Below, piece by piece: positions 48,201-64,000 of a stretch of 64,000 nucleotides of DNA. This DNA is from Glandiceps talaboti. Its lineage: Eukaryota > Hemichordata > Enteropneusta > Spengelidae. The stretch covers positions 20,463,675 to 20,527,674 of the forward strand of contig NC_135560.1 of the NCBI RefSeq assembly GCF_964340395.1, written 5' to 3'. Position 1 is the first letter of the stretch. Each line of letters begins with the position of its first letter. Below the pieces are notes generated by a model. That model did not search any database and was not told the origin of the DNA. It saw nothing but the letters and a program-made list of their open reading frames with translations. The position numbers and the translations under genes were made by a program.

Positions 48201-49509
48201 CCTAGCACTTACATGGCCAGCTTTTTTTGTCTGAAGAACAGCAATTTCATTCTCTTTTATTGACATAAAAGAATATTTCTTTGTTAATTCATCCTTTCTA
48301 ACAAACAAAAAATTCTCTTTCTCAAAGTTAGCATTTTCAACAGACTTTTCCAGGTACTGGTCATCTTGATTTGCAATTATTGCAACGCCAACTTCACTGA
48401 AAAATGGTACACCTAAAAATTAGGAAAACAGGAAATTTGAAGAGAGAAATGTTAAAAACATTTAGACTCCACAAAATAAACACCCTGTCCAACTACTCTG
48501 ATGAGAAATTATAATTGCACACTAACAGAGAACTTTACATCCTTTTAAAATGATCAGTGACTAAAAATATCCAGGTGTCACAAAGCAATATTATGTGGGT
48601 TTTCTTTGGTGATAATCTTTGAATTTTTACCAAAGAATATAACTGCAGTATATCGTTCCAAACACAAACTTGAAATTTGTAGTACCTGTGGAACAAAAGT
48701 TTACTTTAATACAATGGTTTAAAACCACAGATGAGTGCTCATTTATATTCTGGTTCTAAAAAATGTTGACTATTCAGTTTTGTACATTTCCAAAAATTAT
48801 AAAATTGATGTTGACTTATTCCTGTTGCTAAATATAGTTGTGTTAAGATGTCTTGAACTACATCTTCACCTTGGCACCTTTATAGTATCCTTTAACTTTC
48901 AGCTCCATCTACCAGGTGCTACATCTTTTTGAGTAAAACTCACAATTTTAATCTCATGCATGGATGAAGTCAACTTGTTTTCCATAATTCAAAGTCAGAA
49001 CAACCCTACAAACATCTCAACCAAACTTTACAAAAGAAATTTAAAAAATAAAAAAATAATTTTTTTTTTGTAAACTGATGATCATTTTTTTATTTAATGT
49101 GAGAACACGCCTTTATTCAAATAAATGAGTTTTAAATTCACATCAGCATCACTAAGTTCTACACATGGTAATGGGTATTGTAGAAAATAAAATTTAGCAC
49201 AATATTCAGTACTAGTGGATGTCACGATGGTTGACTAGTTTAGCTAGATAAGAATTTGCAAGTTTTCTGTTCGGGCCTTTATATTAAATGATCCCTGAAG
49301 AATGTTTCATCCAAGTTTCAGCCCAATCTGCCCAGTAGTTTTTGAGTTTAAGTTTTTTGACCAAAAAACACATTTTTTGACCCAAAACACAAACCGGTGG
49401 TAAGGTCATTTTGATTTGAACAATTTTCAACTAGACACCTAAGGTAATGGACCCACCAAATATCATGGCAATCGATTCAGCGTGTTTTTTTTTTTTTGAC
49501 TTTATGTTG

Positions 49510-49560
<51 letters not shown>

Positions 49561-49574
49561 ATACACACACACAC

Positions 49575-49616
<42 letters not shown>

Positions 49617-50709
49617 GCTCGGCAATCCCTATAGCACTACTGAACCTTGGTTCAGTTGTTCTAAAAACTACCTGTTCTGTGCTCAAGTTCTCTGTATCTT
49701 GCAACAGATCTTTTTGAAAGTTTCGCTGATACAGGGTCCAGGGCTGTTGACCTGGTGATTCGACCTTCATCATAGTGAGCTCCAAAGATTCCATGAACAC
49801 ATTGATTTTTGTCCTACAGATTGAGAAACAAAAATAGTTGCAATAATATCATAGCACAGTTTGTGATAATTTGAAAAAAATGTTCATCCCTGCATGCCAA
49901 TCCATCTTTGTTGTCACAGTGCAAAGTGGGTTCTCCCACTCATGGCCTCGGGAATTTTTTTAAATTCACGTACTAAAGTGTTATCTTGTCCTATTTTAAA
50001 AAACATGTGAAGGTGATAATAATACCCTCTCCTGATCACACTTTGAATTTGAATTTAGAAAACTATGATAAAATTCTCCGAGTATATAGTATATACATTC
50101 AAAACTATTTGATCGTATTATAAGCTTATGATTCATTATTTTCAGTAACCTGATTTGACATATTGTTGCGTTGTGTTGTGTTGTGTTTTGTTTTGGTATG
50201 GTATTTGTCAACAACCTTTGAGGACAAGAATGTTTGAAGGTATATGCAACGCTGTCTATGGCATGTACCTGGACATTCGTCATTTATATAGCTGCACGTA
50301 GTACAGCACAACACATTTTTAGCTATCCGGAAGCATACACAATCCGTGACAGGTTTGGGATCTTTACGGAACCAATTTGATGTGTACTATTGATATGAAA
50401 AACACGCTCTAGTTACCTTTGAAAACGATTGCCTTCGTACCCTGAATACACAGAACTTTCAAAAAATGTCTAAATCGTGAGCAAGCATGAAACTGACATG
50501 ACGGGGCTGGGGTTACATACATATAGATCCATGTTTAAAATACATTCAGTACGTACTTTACATTCAGTACGTACCTTTGGTTCTTTGGGTCCAACAAGAC
50601 AGAATTTCGAACCTGGTGCTATTAGAGTTGCATGACGAGCTGCTGCAGATCCAATCATTCCAGCACCAACAAAACAGACATCATAGAGATACATGTCCTT
50701 GCTTGCCAT
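45211..50709 (-). CDS. FAD-dependent oxidoreductase, monomeric sarcosine oxidase-like
   Basis: Exons (minus): 50575-50709, 49672-49813, 47831-48412, 46798-46941, 45211-45467; 419 residues, all phases consistent. The N-terminus has the dinucleotide-binding motif VGAGMIGSAAARHA (GxGxxG at residues 15-20). The second exon carries HGIFGAHYDEGRITR and LDPVSAKLSKRSVARYRELE, typical of the DAO superfamily. The long central exon forms the substrate domain. The last exon begins DVKPVSTKTDCCVTTNTP, which aligns with the CxYTxTPD segment of monomeric sarcosine and N-methyltryptophan oxidases; their covalent flavin cysteine sits here, so Cys345 or Cys346 is a candidate. The closing GITTGGCGVAARSADEIG resembles the C-terminal flavin-binding turn. 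The likely reaction is oxidation of a secondary or N-methyl amine, with H2O2 released; the substrate is not deducible. No clear peroxisomal tail signal is seen (ends NCSK). Several exon ends are tandemly duplicated (see repeat entries). Confidence 0.88.
45750..46040. mobile_element. Foldback (MITE-like) repeat Y, copy 2
   Basis: Nested inverted arms: CCCGATATTT near 45857 pairs with AAATATCGGG near 46013, and CAGCTGGAAAATAC near 45924 pairs with TATTTTCCTTGGCTGA near 45989. It lies in the last intron of the FAD oxidoreductase. Related fragments are at 11440-11600 and 57790-57900. Confidence 0.7.
46105..46195. repeat. Imperfect palindrome
   Basis: CAAGAGAAATTGGGTTACAA at about 46110 is mirrored by TTTTTACCAAATTTCTCTTG at about 46170. 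A short foldback in the last intron of the FAD oxidoreductase. Confidence 0.6.
46575..46859 (-). repeat. Triplicated exon end plus splice donor, FAD oxidoreductase exon 4
   Basis: A unit of 110-112 bases starts at 46576, 46686 and 46798. The third is the real end of exon 4 (46798-46941); the other two lie in the intron. Each unit carries about 60 bases of coding text (DKSACQPLLE and following) plus the start of the intron. The middle unit keeps the donor AAAG/GTTAGG; the outermost has lost it. Confidence 0.9.
47088..47143. repeat. (ACAA)n microsatellite
   Basis: About 12 AAAC units, in the FAD oxidoreductase intron between exons 3 and 4. Confidence 0.93.
47540..47648. repeat. Imperfect palindrome with CATGAGGC-type centre
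   Basis: TGAGTATAAAG at about 47545 pairs with CTTTATACTCA at about 47637, and GAATCTGAATC and ATGAGGC blocks pair inside. Same intron as above. Confidence 0.6.
49512..49616. repeat. Compound microsatellite (CA)n-(CAGA)n inside a dispersed repeat
   Basis: CA runs at 49512-49576, then CAGA/GACA to 49616. The downstream text TAGCACTACTGAACCTTGG and TTCAGTTGT recurs near 29350 and 61870. The array ends about 55 bases from exon 2 (49672-49813) on its donor side. Confidence 0.9.
50557..50590 (-). repeat. 18-bp tandem duplication of the exon 1 splice donor
   Basis: On the minus strand AAAG is followed by GTACGTACTGAATGTAAA and then GTACGTACTGAATG again. The donor at 50573-50574 is assigned. The second donor (50555-50556) would add six codons, VRTECK, in frame. 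Confidence 0.85.
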
Positions 50710-53405
50710 GTTTCTGATAAAGTGCAAATATCTGAATTTAACAGTAACATTGATGACTGCACATATCAGTGCAATCATTACTACAATCAGAAAAGGTCTA
50801 CTAGGGAAATCGAAATATTGCACCTTGATCTCAGTGTACTCAGTGAGGGGCGCCCTCACACATTCACGAATTCATACTTTGAAATGACGTAAAAAAAGAA
50901 ACCGAATCATTTCACCTCTTGATAAAATATGATTTCACTTGGAAGTCATTAGTCATGTCACTGAGAAAAAACAACGCTAAACCCGGGCCATGCAGGTATC
51001 ATCAAATGTATTGCAAATAAATATACTACGATTTCTGAAGACCCATTTCGAGAAAGAAAAATAATTAGACTGTTATTTATTGCTCCGTCTTTATACCGTA
51101 CCGTATATGCAAATTTGACCAAAAACTATTTCCATCTATTCTATATTTTTTTTACATGTAATTTATTCATTACCACACTAATAAAAAAAGTAACATTTAA
51201 AATAAAACGACAAAACCACTAGCGACAGCAAACAATAAAAATACAAAACAACGACATATTAACAAAAGACAGCCTGTAATAGAATAAAGAGAATGGACAA
51301 ACAGGTGCCAAGCACCTCTACTAGTGTCCAACCAAAAAAAACCACATCAGTTCTGAAATAAATCATCAAAGTGAATGTACAACTGAAATTAATACACATT
51401 AATTGATGTCAAACAATTTTGCACTCATAACATTTACAATCAGAAGACCATGTACAAAAGACAGTAGTTTCAAAAGAATATACAAACTTCTGGTAATAAA
51501 ATAATGAAAGCAACGATTTAAATGACACATTCTCTGCATATCTACTAATGTCCTGACTGAGCTGATTCCCAAGGGGTACAATTCTATATTGAAGTATGAA
51601 GTTTTGAATAACTGGCAAAATTGTCATTTGAAGTATTTTAAGGTGGTCAGTATTCTATTCTATTCATGTACTCGATATAACACACATCGGAAGCGTGCCA
51701 ATTCAAAGGAAATACAGATGATACAGAAGTCAAGACATTGAGATATCACATTGGCTGAACTACCGTTAACAGTGCCAGCAAATTTATTTCAATGTTTATT
51801 CACAATTAACAAAAAAATTAATTACTGTTGAACGAGAGCAAAGAGTTGGAGAAGTACATGGAGAAGTGGCCAGAAATTAATTAAACTATACCCGCACAGT
51901 GACATGTTTTGACATAAAAATACACTCAACCGCATTCCGTGATGATTGCCATCGCAAATCACACAAAAAATAAGTTATCTTTAACCACAAAAAATAATCA
52001 TGCAATCGATTATTCATTCAATTAACCATATAATCAATGAATAAATAAATCAATCGATCAATGAATCAATTACATACCTGCTTTCCCCTGTGTTCTTTTA
52101 AACTAGTTTGTACATGGCTTATTTTTTTTTTTTCGGCATTTCACAGGTGCAAGTAATCTCTGGTACACATAATATTAATAATATGCTGTATTTGTATGCT
52201 GTGTATATAACAACTATCATCTTACTTAAAATGCAATTCTCTATTTACAAAATCAAAAATTCATGTCTTTGAAAATAATCCCAATTTTTTGCTGATGTCT
52301 GCATCCTAACCATCCTGAAGTCTTCTGCATGGTCAGCGTTGTAACAATGCTAATGAGATATAATCAAAACTTTGGGACCAAAATTATTCGAATTCTGAGT
52401 TGAAATTTTCAGTCCTACCTAATCCAGTGTCAATGAACATTCATTGTTGCATTGTTTTTCTTGGTTAATTGTCCACTACTCATGATTTGTGCATGCGTGT
52501 GTGTGTACATGTGCATGCATGCATGTGTATGTATGTGTGTGTGTGTGTGTGTGTGTGATGTTAAGTGACTGACTGACAAATTGGCATATTTTCTAATTTA
52601 AAAAAATAGTGCCAATGACATTGTAGGCCATCTGTCATTTAAATTTGCTAAAATAACTCGACATTATGTTAATAGGGCACTATTCAAATTGTGTATACTA
52701 ATATATTTAAGTACTAACCTTTCTAATAAGATTGTTGAACCATTACAGTCATCAATTAGTACCATAACACATAGTATGTTGGGGACTATGTCTTCCAATG
52801 TAGAATACTTCTTGGTTGCATTTGAAGTCTCACTCATCAATTGGACACCATACATGATAAATTACGTAGTTCCTTTTTAATTATGTTCACAAAGATCTAT
52901 TTAGTATAATTCAACTAAATCTTACATGGTGCATGGTGTAATTAACCTATGTCTTTCATTTCTGTTAAAATACCAGCCAGGTATATTTGCTAAGTTGATA
53001 CAATTACAAATGTATTTCTAAACTTAGGTATTTCTCAACTTTTTTGTTTGATTCTGATTATAATATTCCCTGTTTCAATATGTGATACTTGCACAATATG
53101 AATAAAATCATATACAGAGAACATCTTGATGAAAAGTGACTGTGGTGAAAATTGAAGTCAATATTTGGTAACAAATTACAAAATCAGAAAATAAATTCCC
53201 ACCTTAAAACCATCACAGCTCCAACTGTTATACAGATTCGTCTTTGACATTTTACATAGTTTGATGAAGAAATAGGGTGTAAACTACAAGCTGACGTATA
53301 TTAGTGTCCTTGTTAACAACTAACAAAATAATAAAATATATTCACAGCTTACATATCTATGACTGGGATACAAATATATATGTCTTTAAGATAATACTTG
53401 GTCTA
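50710..53405. other. Intergenic region between FAD oxidoreductase and arylsulfatase
   Basis: About 2.7 kb: the 5' flank of the FAD oxidoreductase and the 3' flank of the arylsulfatase. It contains a GT/CATG-rich stretch (52495-52557) and AATC/ATCA runs near 52000-52075. A 72-codon minus-strand frame at 51409-51627 (GNQLSQDISRYAENVSFKSL inside) was not recognised. No further gene seen. Confidence 0.4.
52495..52557. repeat. (GT)n/(CATG)n microsatellite
   Basis: A GT run at about 52533-52557 preceded by GTGCATGCATGCATG text. Confidence 0.93.
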
Positions 53406-58946
<5,541 letters not shown>

Positions 58947-59434
58947 TGCATTTAGTGTTCGTCGAGGCAATTAGTACATATGACCGAAAATCATATGACC
59001 GAATTTGTTCATGTTGAGAGCGCCATCGCTTCCGTGTTGAGGGCGATAATCAAATGAAAAACGAAAGTCTGCTAGATAAGTCTACTACATCGATGGAGGG
59101 CGATAATCTCATAGCAACAAGACTTTTAGCTGTAAATAGAAAAGTATCATACGCGAAAAGAAATGTTTTTACAAAATGCTACATTTCTATAAAAACTACG
59201 TCCAGTTAAGAGAATATAAATCAAAGAAATTATATAAATACGGTGTACATCGTGAGTGACAGAATTTTTATATATCCATACATTATCTTCTGGTACTATA
59301 TTAATGAGCGGACGAATAACAGAAGTAATGTGGTGTTAACTTTGAAACTTCCTGTATTTTCCAAAATAACTCTAAGGAGGTCGAACTGTAGTACTAGTGG
59401 AACGTATTAGGATATTTTGTGAAAGGTGTGAACC
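58947..59434. promoter_or_regulatory. Probable shared (bidirectional) promoter region
   Basis: The stretch lies between two divergent start codons, arylsulfatase (minus) and CFAP141 (plus). It is somewhat richer in CpG steps than its surroundings (for example around 59000-59060 and 59340-59440). No TATA box or specific factor site was identified with confidence. Transcription starts cannot be placed from sequence alone. Confidence 0.4.
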
Positions 59435-61015
59435 ATGAGTGAAGCGACATCGTATAGAATTGAAGCGATGGGAGAGCGAAAGAGCCTGCTGAAAGCTTTA
59501 TCCCGTCAACAAGAAAGGATAAAGGTAAGAATACATACTGCATGCAGTGTTGCTGTCGATGTCGGCAAGAGGTTCACTGAGATCAGAAGCCTTTACTGTT
59601 TACATGTAATTTACGCGAGTAGGCGTACAGTGTACACGCACTCTGAAGGCATGTACACGAACCATTGCAGTGCAATGAGGTCTCGTTACCAGATGTGTCC
59701 ATACAATTAAGATATTTTCATTTAGCATTACCGGGTTACCAAATGGAAAGATGGAAATATATTATTAATGAATACATTCATAATGAATACAAATTACAAT
59801 CACATGATGCAATGAGATATCTACTGCAGTGCAGTGTCAGATGTCTTGTAGTTCAAAGCATACACTGTGAAAAGATTATTGAATATCTTCTGTATGTGAT
59901 GATGTACTCTAAACTTTTGTTTTTCTTTTTGACCATAGTATGATGAGGTAATGGCCGAGAGAGAAGGGATTCTAAAACAGTAAGTTTCCTGTAGATCCTT
60001 AATATCCATAGATCTCTGTTTTCATTGGCAATGTAATCAGACAAAGAAAATGGCATTTTTTCAGAGTTTTATAATCTTGTAACATGTAATAATAACTGAA
60101 CTGCACCTGTTAAATGAGTAGGGTTGCACTTCTATTAGCCAGACAAGTATTGTTTAGTCAGCATCAGATTTGACAGTATGATCTGAAATGATGTGGAATA
60201 CAATGGTTTCATTGTTATACTTTTCAGTGAAGAAGATGTCAATCAGAAGGCAGTATGGAATGAAAACTTAGAGGAAGCAAGTCATAGACGAAAGCTTAAA
60301 GACAACATTGATATAATGAAAAAAGAAACAAAATTACATGGAAAGGCTTTAGTGGAGGTATGCAACTACCCTTACCATTTTAGTAAACAGTGATAATAAT
60401 TTATAATCACTGTTTTTTCATAGAGTGGTAAGGTGGGTAAAATTTACCTATGTTCCCCTGTCACTTTACGAGGGTTCCCAAACAAAATTATGTACAGTGT
60501 ATGGGGAAACTATACCAGTTCTACCTATTTCCCTGTCTCTGTTTCCAGAGTTACACATTCTTCATAAGAACAGATATACCTAAACCTGTGTACATGAATG
60601 CATATATATATTGATTGAATAAACCCAGTGGACAGTTTGTAGAATTAGATGTAATTGCCATATTAGGTTTTATCTTACTACGTATTAGCTCACATGAATG
60701 AATACCTACACACAATGGCAACTTGTTCCCGTTTTCATTGTTATTTGGTCAGTTTGTTTTCAAAGTAACTGAAAAACACCCAAAGTAGCACTTACAAGAA
60801 CCATGGCCATATATTGATTTGATTGCAATTTTGGTCTCCTAAAGTTTTACATATACAACATACATGTATCATGCCATGCTCTACTTCAATTCCATGTCAT
60901 ATTCCCATTTCAGGTGAGACGAGCAGCCTTGCGACAACTTTTACAACGTGATAGCGCCCTCTATGAGCAGGAGTTACATGCACAGGGTAAAACATTTTAC
61001 GTCAAGAGGACGTGA
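59435..61015 (+). CDS. CFAP141: Cilia- and flagella-associated protein 141 homologue (C1orf189)
   Basis: A small axonemal protein of 120 residues; the vertebrate orthologue is a microtubule inner protein of ciliary doublets, about 101 residues. Exons: 59435-59524, 59939-59979, 60228-60357, 60914-61015, with good GT-AG sites and consistent phases. The protein is charged and helical (MSEATSYRIEAMGERKSLLK onward). The last exon is diagnostic: VRRAALRQLLQ, then YEQELHAQGKTFYVKRT, matching the conserved C-terminus of human C1orf189 (VRQAALHQLFE, GKAFYVERF). The N-terminal half is longer and less conserved. It is head-to-head with the arylsulfatase gene, with starts 488 bases apart. Confidence 0.85.
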
Positions 61016-61649
61016 AGCACTTGATTTAGAACACTATTAATCAATATCATTACACTTTGCCTTAAAACAACTTTTCTTGGATACCAAAAGTTGTATATAA
61101 GTCCCCAAAGAATAATTTTACAATTTTGCAGTTGTTGCATATTAACTTTATATATCCTTAAATTTCATGATTTTGAAAGGTGCATAACAAAATATTGGTG
61201 ATAGGAAGATTTAAAATGTCTACTTGTACAAATTTATTTCTGTTCTGTATTATTTAATGTGTGCTGATCTTCCAATTACACTTCATACACTGCATAGCTC
61301 AGTATTTTCATCAGCAATTTTTCCAGTATTGTATTCCACCATTTTGACTTACGTTTCAGTATTTTCTGCAGTATTAAAAGTATATTAAAGAATTTAATTG
61401 TCATAGTGTTGATTGACTTTTTCTCTAACGTGAACCTAAAGACATGCAATATTTAAGTGAATGTCTGTCCCTCTCAACTTGATTCTTTTCATGTTGTAGT
61501 AACAAAATTGATGATCTTGTAGTTATTTTATTAATCAGTTTGATTACAATGAACATACCATTTCTCAACTGTACATGCCATTACATGGTCACCCAAAGGA
61601 ATATCCTCCCCACATGTCAAGGCAATAGGCTCAGTAGGTTTTTGAGTTC

Positions 61650-61704
61650 ACACACCCACATCCACACCCCCCCCCCCCCACACACACACACACACACACA
61701 CACA
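61650..61704. repeat. (CA)n microsatellite with poly-C
   Basis: CACACCCACATCC text, a C run, then CA units to 61704. GCACTCAGTTCAGTTGTGCT near 61872 resembles the text after the array at 49512. Confidence 0.93.
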
Positions 61705-62086
61705 GAGTTCCATGTGGTAGGACATGTGAAAAGCCATATTTGTGTCTGCAGCTCTGACCTTTGGTGTTAGTGACCTTTTTTTGTAAGAGCTTACAATTTT
61801 TAACCTATATTGAATCCAGGTGACGCATACACACATTCACATACACAGACACACATTTCACCATGCCAATAGCACTCAGTTCAGTTGTGCTAAGAAAACA
61901 AAAAGCTGACCTCAAACTTGGAAAAAATGTAACATTCAACATTTAATTATTGCTTCATATATAAACCACATAATAAAATGTGTCCTCTACACCAAGTTTG
62001 AAACTGAATAATTTCCAAAAAGCACATATACATTATTTTCAATTACCACAGTATTACCAGTACAATATAAATATAATTATGTTATT

Positions 62087-62261
62087 GCAAAATACTGTTC
62101 ATATCTTTGCTGTGAGGTCATTTTTCCGGTATACCGGAAAATCTTGAGTAGTAATATGTGGAACAGTATTTTGCAAAAACATACTTATACGTCACCTGCA
62201 ACTACGAATTCATTTTTGAATTCATTTTCTCAATGCGAGATTGGTGACAGGTGACGTATAA
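62087..62261. repeat. Two adjacent hairpins around a 20-bp perfect palindrome
   Basis: GCAAAATACTGTTC (62087-62100) is the reverse complement of GAACAGTATTTTGC (62161-62174). Centred between them is the perfect palindrome TTTTCCGGTATACCGGAAAA (62122-62141). Next to it TTATACGTCACCTG (62185-62198) pairs with CAGGTGACGTATAA (62248-62261). Confidence 0.9.
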
Positions 62262-64000
62262 CAATAATACAGGTAATAGAGTACTAAAATGTTAAATTAT
62301 TTGTAACACCATTCATTACACAGACAAGGATTTAGAATCCATAATTAAAAGAAAAAGATTTCATATCACTTTTAATCATAAAATCAAAAGAAATTTCACA
62401 TCTGGTTGAATAAAATCAATAAAGTAATGAGTTGTAATTTGAATAATAAACATACATAGAACAGTTAAACACAACTACAGGTGTTCAAAGTACTTAAATC
62501 TAAATGCACAAAATGCACCAATACTGAGTTGCTTTATAAGTACACAATTATATTATTGTTTAAGCTAGCTTATTCCCTTTATACATTTCTAGTACTTTTT
62601 GTTAACACAGTTACAATGAAAAATTCATCATTATATGGGTGCTCTGCTAAACAGGCCTTTCCAAAATTTATCATGGTGGCGCTCTACTTCCTGTCTGTGT
62701 GTACCTTGGGGTATACATATGTACCTTGAGGTATATACATGTACATGGTACAGATTACTTGTTAATCATACAGCACTGCTGCTTTCTGTGGTGTCTGCTG
62801 AACAGTATGAAAAACATCCTTGATGTACACTTCTACAGAATACCAAGTGACAAGCTCTTAAAAACAGTAAAATGAGGTGATGATATCCCCAATTTGAGCA
62901 AAAGGTGCTGTATTCGCAATTTCCTGTTTGCAATCTGTTGTTGCAAGTTACAGTAAATTTTGGAGTGCTCTCAGTAACAATTCCCTATCTAATACATGAT
63001 CTGATGCTTAAAAACACAATATTTCCAGACAATAAACATTTTAATATCAACATTTTTGTACAATAGCATCCATATAATTGAGTGACCTCACAAACTAATA
63101 GTTTACTATGAAGACAATGTCAGTCAATAAGAAAAGAAAGTGACTTGACATGACAATAACGTTTTACATGAAATAAGCAGACAGACATTTAAGAATGAAG
63201 TTTTCCCGTCAAAGTAATCACTATTCAAGCTATCCTGCTGTGTGTTGTATCATCCTCTTCCCGGTCCCTGACAAAAATTATCCTGCTACTTTTTTCTTTC
63301 ATTGGCATAATGAAGTAAGTATTTACTGTCTCTGTGTTTGCATTCACTTGTTTCTACATTTACCAATGGGGAAATGATTTTGTTAGACACCAAAATGTAC
63401 TAGTAATATCTCTTAGAATTCCACTCATAGTAGTGTATACACTATCATGGCAGTGAGGACCCTGGGGTTAAGTGAGTCTTTTCACTAAAATTAACAATAT
63501 TTTGTACCTAAAACATGAACTTTTCAAGTCCTGTTCGTACAATTTTATTTTCAAATGTGCATCAGCAACCAAAACACTGGATTTAAAAATTCTTCTACTT
63601 AGTTTGTTATGTTTGTGAACTGTTGGGAATATTACTGGATCTTGAGGGTCATATAACCATACAGTACAAAGAATTCTAAAGAATATTACTTTTACAATGG
63701 AAAAGGGCACTAATAGTAATGCACTTTTCATAATAGAAAATACAAGATACCAGCCTCAAATGTGACAAGAATAACAACACATCTTCTGAATATTTAAAAA
63801 AATGTATGTGTATCGTAGGCCTGTAAGTAGTAAATGGGTGATACCAAAATAGAGACAGGAAAGAGATGAAACGTATTGCTATAAAAATACAAGGTTATTG
63901 AAGGGAAAGAAAGCTATCAGAACTATGACATTTATGTACAGCATTCAAAAATGTCTTCTACTAACAGTAATACTTTGCTGGAAACAAAAAACATGAAAAT

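Larger units (their letters stand above)
61016..64000. other. Right-end region without recognised gene
   Basis: It contains the CFAP141 3' flank, a CA-rich microsatellite (61650-61704), and the palindrome cluster 62087-62261. AATAAA hexamers are at about 61971 and 62411. No frame longer than about 90 codons and no recognisable domain was seen on either strand; bases 62300-64000 hold nothing I can name. Confidence 0.4.

Noticed and set aside
51409-51627. 72-codon minus-strand frame between genes
   Set aside because: Lacks a recognisable domain; the neighbouring sequence gives no exon partners.
58947-58970. Eight-residue N-terminal extension of the arylsulfatase
   Set aside because: It would start at TTG. 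The ATG at 58946 directly precedes the signal peptide.

Overview
The window is animal (metazoan) nuclear DNA. It is AT-rich, has intron-split genes with GT-AG junctions, and is dense in microsatellites, minisatellites, foldback (MITE-like) elements and degraded LINE and SINE pieces. The gene families (laminin alpha-type, plexin, cytosolic ALDH1/2, sarcosine-oxidase-like FAD enzyme, arylsulfatase B, CFAP141) and the vertebrate-like ALDH exon pattern suggest a marine invertebrate deuterostome such as a hemichordate or lancelet. The species cannot be fixed from sequence alone.

Layout: (1) 581-13961, minus strand: the first 15 coding exons of a laminin alpha-like chain, running off the left edge. 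(2) 16386-28307, plus strand: a complete 20-exon plexin-like receptor (1381 residues), divergent from the laminin gene. (3) 31754-44063, minus: a 13-exon cytosolic aldehyde dehydrogenase (492 residues) with satellite arrays in several introns. (4) 45211-50709, minus: a 5-exon FAD-dependent oxidoreductase of the monomeric sarcosine oxidase type (419 residues). (5) 53406-58946, minus: a 7-exon arylsulfatase B-like enzyme (505 residues). (6) 59435-61015, plus: a 4-exon CFAP141 (C1orf189) homologue (120 residues), head-to-head with the arylsulfatase. (7) 61016-64000: no gene recognised. All exon joins were made by hand; every join keeps phase and every summed CDS is a multiple of three.

The genes look like ordinary unrelated neighbours, not a functional cluster. 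The outstanding observation is the plexin-like receptor. Its ectodomain is a standard plexin one (Sema, three PSI, IPT repeats), but after the membrane segment it has no plexin GAP domain. It has a 122-residue tail with six YxxL/I motifs spaced exactly 12 residues apart. That spacing fits the immunoreceptor ITAM pattern at every adjacent pair. The stop codon falls exactly on the tyrosine position of a seventh unit, and an open 32-codon extension containing a YxxM motif follows in frame.

Other points of interest are short tandem duplications that copy splice sites in the laminin and FAD-oxidoreductase genes, a 27-bp satellite with higher-order structure in an ALDH intron, and several new-looking foldback repeat families with two or more copies inside the window.
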